Positions 1 to 5,589 of a stretch of 9,070 nucleotides of DNA are shown piece by piece. A model generated the notes under the pieces. It was not told where the DNA came from and did not search any database. It saw only the letters and a list, made by a program, of their open reading frames with translations. The stretch comes from a bacterium (GTDB taxonomy: Bacteria; Verrucomicrobiota; Verrucomicrobiae; JAJYAR01). Every line of letters begins with the position of its first letter. Within the stretch, counting starts at the first letter, position 1. Made by a program: the position numbers and the translations under genes. The DNA lies in contig JAJYAR010000073.1 of NCBI GenBank assembly GCA_021779435.1, positions 1 through 9,070 of the forward strand, read 5' to 3'.

Positions 1-1843
1 GCTTCAACGCCTTCACCCCGGCAATGTTTCCGTGGGGATCGTAAGCGAGCGGGTGCGAACCGAAGAAACGCTGCCGCAAACGCTTCCTGGCAACCGTCAC
101 GACATCGTCCTCGTCCTGCTGGAGCGATGCGACCTGCGCATCCCGCTCGGTTTCAAAGGTGTCCTTGCGGAAGGCAGGAGCAAGGACCGCCTCCGACAGA
201 ACCGAGAGCGCGCGATCAGCGTCGGTCGGCAGCACCTCAACCGCGAGCCCGAGGCTGTTGTTGCCGGAAAACGGATAAAATGCGCCGCCCGCCTCCTCGA
301 TGAACCTGGCCACCTCCGCCGCGCTCCGGCGTGCCGTGTCCTTCGTCAGCATCGTCGTCAACAGCGCCGTTGCCCCGCGCTTTTCCGCCGGCTCCCAGAG
401 CGGCCCGCCCTGCATCAGCAACCGCAGATGGAGGTTCGGCAGCCTGTCGTCGGGCTGGAGAAGGATTCGCGCACCGTTTGGCAGCACGACTTCGGAGAAT
501 TCCCCCGAGGCCGAGTGCCTGGCCGCCGTTGCTCCCGCCGGGGCGGCAGATGCAACGGGATTGAGTGAGACCGACGTGAGGCGCTCCGGAACCAGGTACT
601 TGGCGCAGATTCGACTCACATCGGCGGCATGCAGCCGGCGCAGTTGGGCGAAATAGGTCCGTGTATGATCCAGGTCTCCGACGATAACCTCCGCCGCACC
701 CAGCTGGGCGGCCTGGCCGCTCATCGTCTTGCGGGCATTGATCTCACCCACGATCAGTTGTCGCAGCGCCTTCCGGAGCTGCGCGGGAGCAATGCCGCGC
801 GACATCACGCGTGTCAGCACCCGCTGGATCGCGAGAGTTGCCTCCTCGCGCTTGTCGGCGTCGCACGTGAAAGTGACGCAGAAGAGACCGTTCGTTCCCG
901 GATTCCAGCTGGACGCGTCGATCGTGTGAACCAGTCCCGCCTTCTCGCGAACCTCCGCCCACAGAAGCGAACTATCACCGTGCCCCAGCACCATCGCGAG
1001 GAGTTCCAGCGCCGGTGCGTCCTCGTGCGCCAGACCGGGGATCGGCCACGCGAGAAACGAACGCGTGATCTCCACGTCCTCGAACCGATGTTCCATGCGC
1101 GGGGCAAGTTGCAGGGGCTCCTCCGGCACCAACACCGGCGCAAGCGCTGCACGGGGCGTGGTCCCGAAGTGCTTCTCGATCATCCCGCGTACCTCTGCCG
1201 GGTCCACGTCGCCCACGATGACAACGACCAGATTGTTCGGCACGTAGCGTCGCCGGTAGTAGTCGACGAGTTGTTCGCGCGTGATCGACGTGAACACATC
1301 GCGATGGCCGATGACCGGCTGACGGTAGGGATGCTCACGAAACGCCGTCGCGAAGAGGGAATCCCAAAGCCGGTTGTCCGGATCGTCCTTCGTCATCGCG
1401 ATCTCCCGAAGTATGACGTCCTTCTCCTTCGCGACCTCGTCAGCCGGAAGCGTCGAGTGCAGCACCGCATCGGCAAGGAGATCCACCGCCACCTCCACGT
1501 TCTCGCTCGGCAGATCGATGTAATAGACCGTGCGATCGAAGGTCGTGTACGCGTTGATGTACCCGCCGTTCGCCTGGACCGTGGCGCTGATTTCGCGACC
1601 CGCGCGCCTTTCCGTTCCCTTGAACAGCATGTGCTCGAGGTAATGGGACAACCCGGCGCCGAGTTCGGCGCCTTCGTGGATGCTACCGGTCTTGACCCAG
1701 ACCTGCACGGAAGCCAGCGCCGCGGAGGCATCACGCTTGACCAGCAGGGTCAGTCCATTCGGCAAAATGACTCGGTCAACCGGCTCGCGCCAGAAGCGCT
1801 CGAGCAACTCAAAGTCCCCACCAGCAGCGTTTTTCTTCGCCAT
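1..1843 (-). CDS. M16 (insulinase/pitrilysin) family zinc metallopeptidase, two-repeat form, 3' end cut by window edge
   Basis: This is a peptidase of family M16, which degrades peptides in a closed clamshell chamber. 614 residues are visible and the frame is open to the left edge. Residues 1-20 hold no signal peptide, so a cytoplasmic location is inferred. The first M16 domain (about residues 20-240) has the inverted zinc motif H67-Y-L-E70-H71, and E147 in VILREI, 75 residues later, is the likely third ligand. The stretch TKDDPDNRLWDSLF follows as in mitochondrial processing peptidase relatives. An M16_C-like segment comes next, then a second M16 repeat from about residue 445 (VVLPNGARI). 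In that repeat the zinc motif is replaced by ATALLTTM (A493, T496, T497 where H, E and H are expected), so it is non-catalytic, as is usual for the C-terminal half of such proteins. By family comparison roughly 200-250 residues lie beyond the edge. The ATG at 1843 is the first after an in-frame TAG (1858-1856). No clear Shine-Dalgarno site is present. Substrate is unknown. Confidence 0.93.
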   Translation of the reverse strand, partial: MAKKNAAGGDFELLERFWREPVDRVILPNGLTLLVKRDASAALASVQVWVKTGSIHEGAELGAGLSHYLEHMLFKGTERRAGREISATVQANGGYINAYTTFDRTVYYIDLPSENVEVAVDLLADAVLHSTLPADEVAKEKDVILREIAMTKDDPDNRLWDSLFATAFREHPYRQPVIGHRDVFTSITREQLVDYYRRRYVPNNLVVVIVGDVDPAEVRGMIEKHFGTTPRAALAPVLVPEEPLQLAPRMEHRFEDVEITRSFLAWPIPGLAHEDAPALELLAMVLGHGDSSLLWAEVREKAGLVHTIDASSWNPGTNGLFCVTFTCDADKREEATLAIQRVLTRVMSRGIAPAQLRKALRQLIVGEINARKTMSGQAAQLGAAEVIVGDLDHTRTYFAQLRRLHAADVSRICAKYLVPERLTSVSLNPVASAAPAGATAARHSASGEFSEVVLPNGARILLQPDDRLPNLHLRLLMQGGPLWEPAEKRGATALLTTMLTKDTARRSAAEVARFIEEAGGAFYPFSGNNSLGLAVEVLPTDADRALSVLSEAVLAPAFRKDTFETERDAQVASLQQDEDDVVTVARKRLRQRFFGSHPLAYDPHGNIAGVKALK

Positions 1844-1974
1844 GATAGATTTGATCTAGGGCCTGCTTGGCTGGCCCAGTCGACCTGAAACTACCCAAGC
1901 CCCGCATGCTGTCGAATCGGGCCCAACTCTGAGGCCCGTCAACGAGCGTGGTGAAGGAGCACCAGGCCCCCGGT

Positions 1975-2001
1975 CTTCGCGGCCTTCGTTACCTTCCGTT
2001 C
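1975..2001. repeat. Three tandem 9-mers (CTTCnnnnC on plus strand)
   Basis: Three consecutive 9-base units, CTTCGCGGC, CTTCGTTAC and CTTCCGTTC, lie in the 170-bp gap between the Minf_1886 gene and the M16 peptidase gene. On the minus strand they read GAACGGAAG, GTAACGAAG and GCCGCGAAG. The layout of three free bases followed by a purine-rich core ending in AAG resembles the units in the inverted repeats around the GxxExxY gene (7062-7525). A common origin is inference. The rest of the gap (1844-1974) shows only a short GGTG/CACC stem near 1950-1963. Confidence 0.45.
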
Positions 2002-2013
2002 AAAAACTGCCCT

Positions 2014-2448
2014 TTACGCCGCCGCCTCGGCCGAAGTGGCACCACGCGAGCGCTGCTTCGCGGGCTGAAACGGCTTCACGAACGCATCGTCGAAATCAAA
2101 CACGTCCGCAAAATCCTCCCTGCGATCGCTCTCGGTCTTCGAGAACACGTTGTACTCGATCAAATTGAAGACGATCTCCCCGAAGTCAGCAGAGGTCTGG
2201 ATGCCCCACTCGTTCAGAACCGTCTTCGCGAGCGGGCCGAACTGCTCCAAGGCATACGCGCGCAAGCCGTCCAGAAGCTCCGGCCCGGAAACGTGGCGGG
2301 ACCGCTCGGCCCGCGATGCATCGCGTTTGCGCAACTCCTTGACCGTGTGCTCGAGCCCCAGGCGGACAAAATCGTACGACTTGCGGTCGTACCGCGTGTC
2401 TTCCTTGCAGATTTGGGCGACGATCTCGGGAAAATCCGGGTTTTGCAT
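2014..2448 (-). CDS. Minf_1886 family protein (Verrucomicrobia/Planctomycetes-restricted conserved protein)
   Basis: The product is 144 residues, soluble, with no signal peptide or membrane segment. I recognise it as the Minf_1886 family (TIGR04138 in my recollection), which is known almost only from Verrucomicrobia and Planctomycetes and has no established function. Family blocks visible are EDTRYDRKSYDFVRLGLEHT (residues 16-35), HVSGPELLDGLRAYALEQFG (52-71) and ADFGEIVFNLIEYN (87-100), followed by KTESDRREDF. The tail from about residue 128 is low-complexity, rich in Ala, Ser and Arg. I chose the ATG at 2448 (MQNPDFPEIV); the frame extends to a GTG at 2472, adding eight residues unlike the family. 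Neither start has a strong Shine-Dalgarno site. It is divergent from the Fur-like gene and lies 170 bp upstream of the M16 peptidase gene on the same strand, so co-transcription with the latter is possible but not shown. Confidence 0.88.
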   Translation of the reverse strand: MQNPDFPEIVAQICKEDTRYDRKSYDFVRLGLEHTVKELRKRDASRAERSRHVSGPELLDGLRAYALEQFGPLAKTVLNEWGIQTSADFGEIVFNLIEYNVFSKTESDRREDFADVFDFDDAFVKPFQPAKQRSRGATSAEAAA

Positions 2449-2467
2449 GGGCCGATGACGCGAGCTT

Positions 2468-2479
2468 GGCACACGTGCC
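2468..2479. promoter_or_regulatory. Short inverted repeat GGCAC-AC-GTGCC in divergent intergenic region
   Basis: A perfect 5-bp inverted repeat with a 2-bp centre lies 20-31 bp upstream of the ATG of the Minf_1886 gene, in the region shared with the Fur-like gene. Its place suits an operator, but the motif is short and does not resemble a Fur box. It also overlaps the alternative GTG start at 2472. Confidence 0.2.
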
Positions 2480-2540
2480 GACGGCAGGCAACCCCCGACC
2501 CGGCCAGGGAGGCAAGCCCCTTCGCCGCGTGTGCTTGGGA

Positions 2541-2590
2541 GAGAGTATTATCTGGAATTTTCCCTATGCGGCGTCAAAGTAGTTTAAAAA
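2541..2590 (+). promoter_or_regulatory. AT-rich leader and probable promoter of the Fur-like gene
   Basis: This 50-bp stretch is clearly richer in A and T than its surroundings and ends at the start codon of the regulator. TATTAT (2546-2551) differs from the sigma-70 -10 consensus at one position. No convincing -35 box sits at the right distance. The same bases read GATAAT on the opposite strand, so the site could also serve the divergent gene. GGAA-TT-TTCC (2554-2563) is a small symmetric sequence just downstream that might bind a repressor. No canonical Fur box (GATAATGATAATCATTATC) was found. No clear ribosome binding site precedes the ATG. Confidence 0.3.
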
Positions 2591-3145
2591 ATGATAGCGA
2601 CGTCCCAGATCAATTCCCCCGTCGTCGTGACAACACGTCCTCCGGCAGCGAAACAGGCTTCTGCCGTGGAACTTGCGGCCGCAAAGCTCAAGTCCGCGGG
2701 TCTTCGGATCACCCAGCCGCGGCTGGCGATCCTCACCGCGCTGAGCAATCGCACCCAGCCCACGAGCATCGAACAACTGCACGGCGACGTTGGTTCTGAG
2801 AACTGCGATCTGGTCACCGTCTACCGCTGCGTTTCCGCTTTCGAGGAGATCGGAGTCGTGCGTCGGGCGTTTTTCCACAACGGCACCGCAATGTACGAAC
2901 TCAACGTCGGGCGGGCCACCCGTTACCACGTTGTCTGCAAGCGCACCAACCGGGTCGAGGAACTCGACGCCGAGACCACCCAGGAACTGCGTCGCTCGAT
3001 CGAACTGATCCAGGAGAAGCTCAGGGCCCGCGGGTACGAAGACCTCACGCACATCGTCGAATTCTTCGCGGTCGCCCCAGACACGGCTCCTGTCGCAATC
3101 CCTGCCCTCGCCCCGTCCTCCGAGCAGCCCGCCGGCGTCCGCTGA
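2591..3145 (+). CDS. Fur-superfamily metal-dependent transcriptional regulator (FUR/Zur/PerR type)
   Basis: The product is a 184-residue cytoplasmic DNA-binding regulator. A winged-helix domain covers about residues 28-104: LKSAGLRITQPRLAILTAL (33-51) is the first-helix signature and DLVTVYRC (73-80) is the recognition helix (TVYR). YELNVGRATRYHVVC (102-116) starts the dimerisation domain, where classical Fur proteins have HHDHLxCxxC. Here only H113 and C116 remain: the two preceding His are replaced by T110-R111 and the second Cys of CxxC by Thr (C116-K-R-T119). H154 in THIVEFF matches the conserved C-terminal His. No C-terminal CxxC follows. The protein therefore lacks the usual structural zinc Cys4 site and has a reduced sensing site. 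It carries an about 25-residue N-terminal extension and a Pro/Ala-rich tail from about residue 162. Which metal or peroxide signal it senses cannot be told. It is divergent from the Minf_1886 gene and is followed by a gene of unknown function. Confidence 0.88.
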   Translation: MIATSQINSPVVVTTRPPAAKQASAVELAAAKLKSAGLRITQPRLAILTALSNRTQPTSIEQLHGDVGSENCDLVTVYRCVSAFEEIGVVRRAFFHNGTAMYELNVGRATRYHVVCKRTNRVEELDAETTQELRRSIELIQEKLRARGYEDLTHIVEFFAVAPDTAPVAIPALAPSSEQPAGVR

Positions 3146-3156
3146 CGACTTTGTTT

Positions 3157-3180
3157 CGGCCGGAGCCTTCGGCCCGGCCG
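3157..3180 (+). terminator. Strong GC hairpin between the Fur-like gene and the next gene, no T-run
   Basis: CGGCCGG (3157-3163) pairs with CCGGCCG (3174-3180), and inside it GCC (3165-3167) pairs with GGC (3171-3173) around a TTC loop. This gives a 10-bp stem with one bulged A. It begins 11 bp after the stop codon of the regulator and ends 16 bp before the GTG of the next gene. No T-run follows, so it may be a weak terminator, an attenuator or an mRNA-stabilising stem rather than a classical intrinsic terminator. Confidence 0.5.
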
Positions 3181-3196
3181 CTGGTCGGTTCAGGGC

Positions 3197-3811
3197 GTGC
3201 GGAAGGTTTTTCTTCTCTCGCCCGCAAGGGTTGACGGCGCTCGCGCCGGATTCCTGCTCAACCCGAACGCGTCATTCGCGCTCGCCCGGCAATTCCACTC
3301 GCGTGGTTTGCCCCTAGCCGAGGTCTTCACGTTCGCAAGCGGCCTGTACTTCCGAGGCAAGATCACCTACGCGCGACGCTTTGCCGGCGAGGCCGACCTC
3401 ATCCGCGTGATCACAACCAATGCCGGACTCGCCGAGCCGGATGCGCCGACGACGCCGGCCTCGCTGCGAGCCTACGGCGCAGTGGACATCCACGAAAGCG
3501 ACGAGCGGTATCGTGGCCCGCTCGCCCATGACGCCGCGGCACTGGCCAGGCAACTCGGGAAAACCGGCGTTGCGGTGCTCCTGGGAAGCATCGCAACTGC
3601 AAAGTATCGCGATGTCCTTCTCGAGTGCTTCGGCGAGAGGCTGGTGTTCCCCGCCGATTTCGTGGGACGCGGGGACATGAGCCGCGGCGCGCTTCTCCTC
3701 CGAGCCGCGAGGGAGGGTCGGGAGCTTCCCTACAGTCGCGTGGAAGACGGGCTGCTCAAAGGCCGCCGGGCACCGCGAATCGCCGAGATGAACAGGGACA
3801 CAGACGATTGA
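3197..3811 (+). CDS. Conserved protein of unknown function (204 residues)
   Basis: I do not know a named function for this protein. It has the look of a real, conserved gene: it starts with a beta-strand-like segment (RKVFLLSPA), then has short motif blocks typical of a conserved family, namely EVFTFASGLYFRGK (42-55), VITTNAGLAEP (71-81), VAVLLGSIATAKYRDVLL (125-142) and FVGRGDMSRGALLLRAA (155-171). Similar uncharacterised proteins in other Gram-negative phyla are familiar to me by pattern only. There is no signal peptide, membrane segment or Cys cluster. The alternating strand and helix character suggests a soluble alpha/beta fold, and the conserved polar residues (R53, K55, K136, D139, R158, D160, R163) could form a ligand or catalytic site; this is inference. 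The start is a GTG at 3197, chosen because it begins the conserved N-terminal strand; no good ribosome binding site is visible. It lies 51 bp after the Fur-like gene on the same strand, so co-transcription is likely unless the intervening hairpin stops it. Confidence 0.8.
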   Translation: MRKVFLLSPARVDGARAGFLLNPNASFALARQFHSRGLPLAEVFTFASGLYFRGKITYARRFAGEADLIRVITTNAGLAEPDAPTTPASLRAYGAVDIHESDERYRGPLAHDAAALARQLGKTGVAVLLGSIATAKYRDVLLECFGERLVFPADFVGRGDMSRGALLLRAAREGRELPYSRVEDGLLKGRRAPRIAEMNRDTDD

Positions 3812-3848
3812 GGTGCCATTGTCCCCGCAGGCCCGGGTTCTTCCTGTT

Positions 3849-3909
3849 GTAGCCGGGGTCGCCCGCCCCCCCGGGCCCGGTCGCGGCGGGCCCAGCGGTC
3901 CCGCCCTAC
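3849..3909. repeat. REP/BIME-like palindromic element with GTAG...CTAC ends
   Basis: This 61-bp GC-rich element lies between two convergent genes. It begins GTAG (3849-3852) and ends CTAC (3906-3909), so each strand shows a GTAG head, the mark of REP sequences mobilised by RAYT transposases. Read on the minus strand, the right half is GTAG, then GGCGGG-A-CC, loop GCT, GG-G-CCCGCC: a hairpin with a 6-bp stem, one mismatch and 2 further pairs. The left half is GTAG, then CCGGGG (3853-3858), which can pair with CCCCGG (3869-3874). An alternative inner stem pairs GCCCGCC (3861-3867) with GGCGGGC (3885-3891). No transposase is present in the window. The structure could also act as a bidirectional transcription stop. 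Confidence 0.6.
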
Positions 3910-3918
3910 CACAAGCCA

Positions 3919-3947
3919 AGCGCGCTAGGGACAGCGCGCTCCACCTT
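3919..3947. repeat. Hairpin AGCGCGCT-AGGGAC-AGCGCGCT plus CCACCTT tail; second module of the palindromic element
   Basis: AGCGCGCT occurs at 3919-3926 and 3933-3940. Because the 8-mer is its own reverse complement, the two copies form an 8-bp stem with a 6-base loop. The sequence continues with CCACCTT. Nine bases separate it from the GTAG...CTAC module, and a related arrangement occurs at 5456-5517 in the opposite orientation, so the two modules probably belong to one dispersed composite repeat. The rest of this gap (3812-3848 and 3948-3983) shows nothing further. Confidence 0.55.
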
Positions 3948-3983
3948 CATGTGGGACGGGGTGCCCTCTCACCGCGCAACCGG

Positions 3984-5318
3984 TCACGCCTTGATCTGCA
4001 CCAACTCGATCCCGGACGACTTGCCGAGGTTGCGGCTGTACTGCTTCTGCTCGGGGTTGTTCCAGTGCTCGTGCACCCCGAGGCTCTTCAAGGGTGTGCC
4101 GTCGCGCTCCGGATCGTATTTCCTCTTCGCCGAATCGGTGCCCGCGAGCGCGGCTTCGTGCATGTAGTTGTCGACGGCACCCTTCACGATTCCATCAAGC
4201 GTCGGCTCGTTGCGGAGAAAATCGAGGGCTACGGAATCGACGGCGAGCTCGTCCTGCGAGGCGAGAAGGCTTGCCGTCCAATTGCCGTTGAAGGGAGCAC
4301 TCTGCCAGCGGGTCGAGTTGTCGAGCCGGTATTCGTTGTGCTGCGACGCATACAGCGCATCGACGAGATAGAGAACCGTCTTGCCGCCGATCTCCTGATG
4401 GCCGTTGAGGTCAACGAGTCCGTTGTACTCGCCCTGGGCCTGAGCTCCGGCACGGCCTCCCGTGACGGCGATATATTGGTGCAACTCCCGGGCCGCCGCG
4501 GTGCCATTCGGATAGAAGACGGTGCCAAGATGATTCTTCGCACACACGGTCATGCCCGCCATCGTGTGCCCCTTCAATCCGGCGACATTGATCTCATAGT
4601 CCGCCTCCGTCACGCAGGTGGGGAAGTACAACGGCTCCGCCGCCGTTCCGAGATAGAGCGGCCGGGTCTTGTCCGGCACCGCCTTTTCGCGTCCGTCACC
4701 GCCGACGGAATCCACGAAATGGACACCGGGATGCTCTTTCGTGCAGGGATCGAAGATGGTGGAGGGAACGCGGCGGCACGCGTCGTAGAAAGTGACGTCC
4801 TTCGGCGCCGCCCCGACATTGTGCACGAGTTCCGCAAGGAGAGCCTGCACCAGCTGCGGCGTGATGTAGGATGCCTTGCCGTTGTTCCCGTGGTCGCGGC
4901 ACTGATTGAGGTTGAGCTTGATCGCGATCTTCTGGCCGGCCTTGTAGCCGACAGCGCCCTTGCCGCGACGCTGGTTCAAATCGCGGAACATGGCCTCCCA
5001 CGCGGTCCGGCTGTCGTCAGCGCCGCCAACCGAGTGAATCACGTCGGCCAGCATTTTCGCGACCACCTCGGGGTGGGTGTTGCTGTCACTCCACCAGCCG
5101 GTGGTGCTCGTCGTGTTTCCATCCCAGGTCGTCGCCTTCGGGTCAAACGCCCACGCCACCCGGCCGGGCTTCGCGCCGATCGCGGTTCCCATCGGCGAAT
5201 TCGCAGGCTCGGTCGGCACGAACCCCGCGCCATACACAGGCACCAGCGGCGCGATCGCGAGGCCTGCAAGCATGCAAACCCGGTGGATGGGGGAAAACGA
5301 AGAGCGGGGGCTTCTCAT
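3984..5318 (-). CDS. Exported DUF362 domain protein
   Basis: The product is 444 residues. Residues 1-31 form a Sec-type signal peptide: a basic start (MRSPRSSFSPIHR), then the hydrophobic LAGLAIAPLVPVYG, with cleavage near residues 30-31. The mature protein is therefore periplasmic or extracellular. The DUF362 core runs from about residue 128 to 370: GQKIAIKLNLNQ (128-139), YITPQLVQALLAELVHNVGA (151-170), INVAGLKGHTMAGMTVCAKN (243-262, with K249 and K261 of the family's lysine-rich motif) and LGTVFYPNG. The C-terminal block GVHEHWN...KQYSRNLG (414-432) is common in verrucomicrobial and planctomycete members, from memory. No ferredoxin-type Cys cluster, found in some DUF362 proteins, is present. 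The molecular function of DUF362 is not established. I chose the ATG at 5318 because AAGGA lies 6 bases upstream and the signal peptide follows directly; the frame extends another 64 residues upstream of low-complexity, non-family sequence. It has related palindromic repeats on both sides and is probably a single-gene unit. Confidence 0.87.
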   Translation of the reverse strand: MRSPRSSFSPIHRVCMLAGLAIAPLVPVYGAGFVPTEPANSPMGTAIGAKPGRVAWAFDPKATTWDGNTTSTTGWWSDSNTHPEVVAKMLADVIHSVGGADDSRTAWEAMFRDLNQRRGKGAVGYKAGQKIAIKLNLNQCRDHGNNGKASYITPQLVQALLAELVHNVGAAPKDVTFYDACRRVPSTIFDPCTKEHPGVHFVDSVGGDGREKAVPDKTRPLYLGTAAEPLYFPTCVTEADYEINVAGLKGHTMAGMTVCAKNHLGTVFYPNGTAAARELHQYIAVTGGRAGAQAQGEYNGLVDLNGHQEIGGKTVLYLVDALYASQHNEYRLDNSTRWQSAPFNGNWTASLLASQDELAVDSVALDFLRNEPTLDGIVKGAVDNYMHEAALAGTDSAKRKYDPERDGTPLKSLGVHEHWNNPEQKQYSRNLGKSSGIELVQIKA

Positions 5319-5324
5319 GACATG

Positions 5325-5329
5325 TCCTT
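5325..5329 (-). promoter_or_regulatory. Ribosome binding site AAGGA of the DUF362 gene
   Basis: AAGGA on the minus strand lies 6 bases before the ATG at 5318 and decides the start in favour of the signal peptide. It is one of only two clear Shine-Dalgarno sites in the window. Confidence 0.65.
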
Positions 5330-5455
5330 GAGGTGGAGGGTTATCGCGCAGCAGTGCCGACGAGCGGCCCATGCAATTCGTGTCAACAGCACCGAATTCC
5401 GTCACCGGAATCAAGTGCCCACTGCCGGACGAACCCCGCCCGGAAACGTTCCCCC

Positions 5456-5517
5456 GAGGTGGAGCGCGTCCCGAACGCGCCCGGTTGGAGGGACCGGTGG
5501 GTCGCGGCACACCCTAC
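5456..5517. repeat. Second, degenerate copy of the composite palindromic element, inverted relative to the first
   Basis: GCGCGT (5464-5469) and ACGCGC (5475-5480) form a 6-bp stem with a 5-base loop. On the minus strand the element reads GTAG (5517-5514), then CGGTCCCTCC, then GCGCG..GGGAC.GCGCTCCACCTC. The first element on the plus strand reads CGGTCCCGCC, then GCGCGCTAGGGACAGCGCGC, then TCCACCTTC. The shared order of blocks makes a common origin likely. The two copies point towards each other with the DUF362 gene between them. The rest of the 271-bp gap between the DUF362 gene and gatB (5319-5589) shows no gene and no convincing terminator. Confidence 0.5.
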
Positions 5518-5589
5518 GGACAAACCCAGGCCACCCTGATGCCGGCTACCTCGAACCCGTGCGGTCGTGGGGGCGGGGTGCCCAGACAC

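Noticed and set aside
629..1888. Long plus-strand open frame (419 codons) opposite the peptidase gene
   Set aside because: It is the antisense of a clear M16 gene with an intact zinc motif. The translation is rich in Arg and His with no family motif, as expected for a GC-driven shadow frame.
2541..2570. Fur box in front of the Fur-like gene
   Set aside because: Only one half (ATTATC) resembles the consensus; the other half does not match.
1948..2799. Plus-strand open frame of 283 codons spanning the Minf_1886 gene and the promoter region
   Set aside because: It overlaps a recognised gene on the other strand and the start of the Fur-like gene in another frame, and shows no domain.
5319..5510. 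64-residue N-terminal extension of the DUF362 protein
   Set aside because: The extension is low-complexity Arg/Ser/Gly/Pro sequence lying partly in a repeat. It would bury the signal peptide, and the ATG at 5318 has its own AAGGA site.
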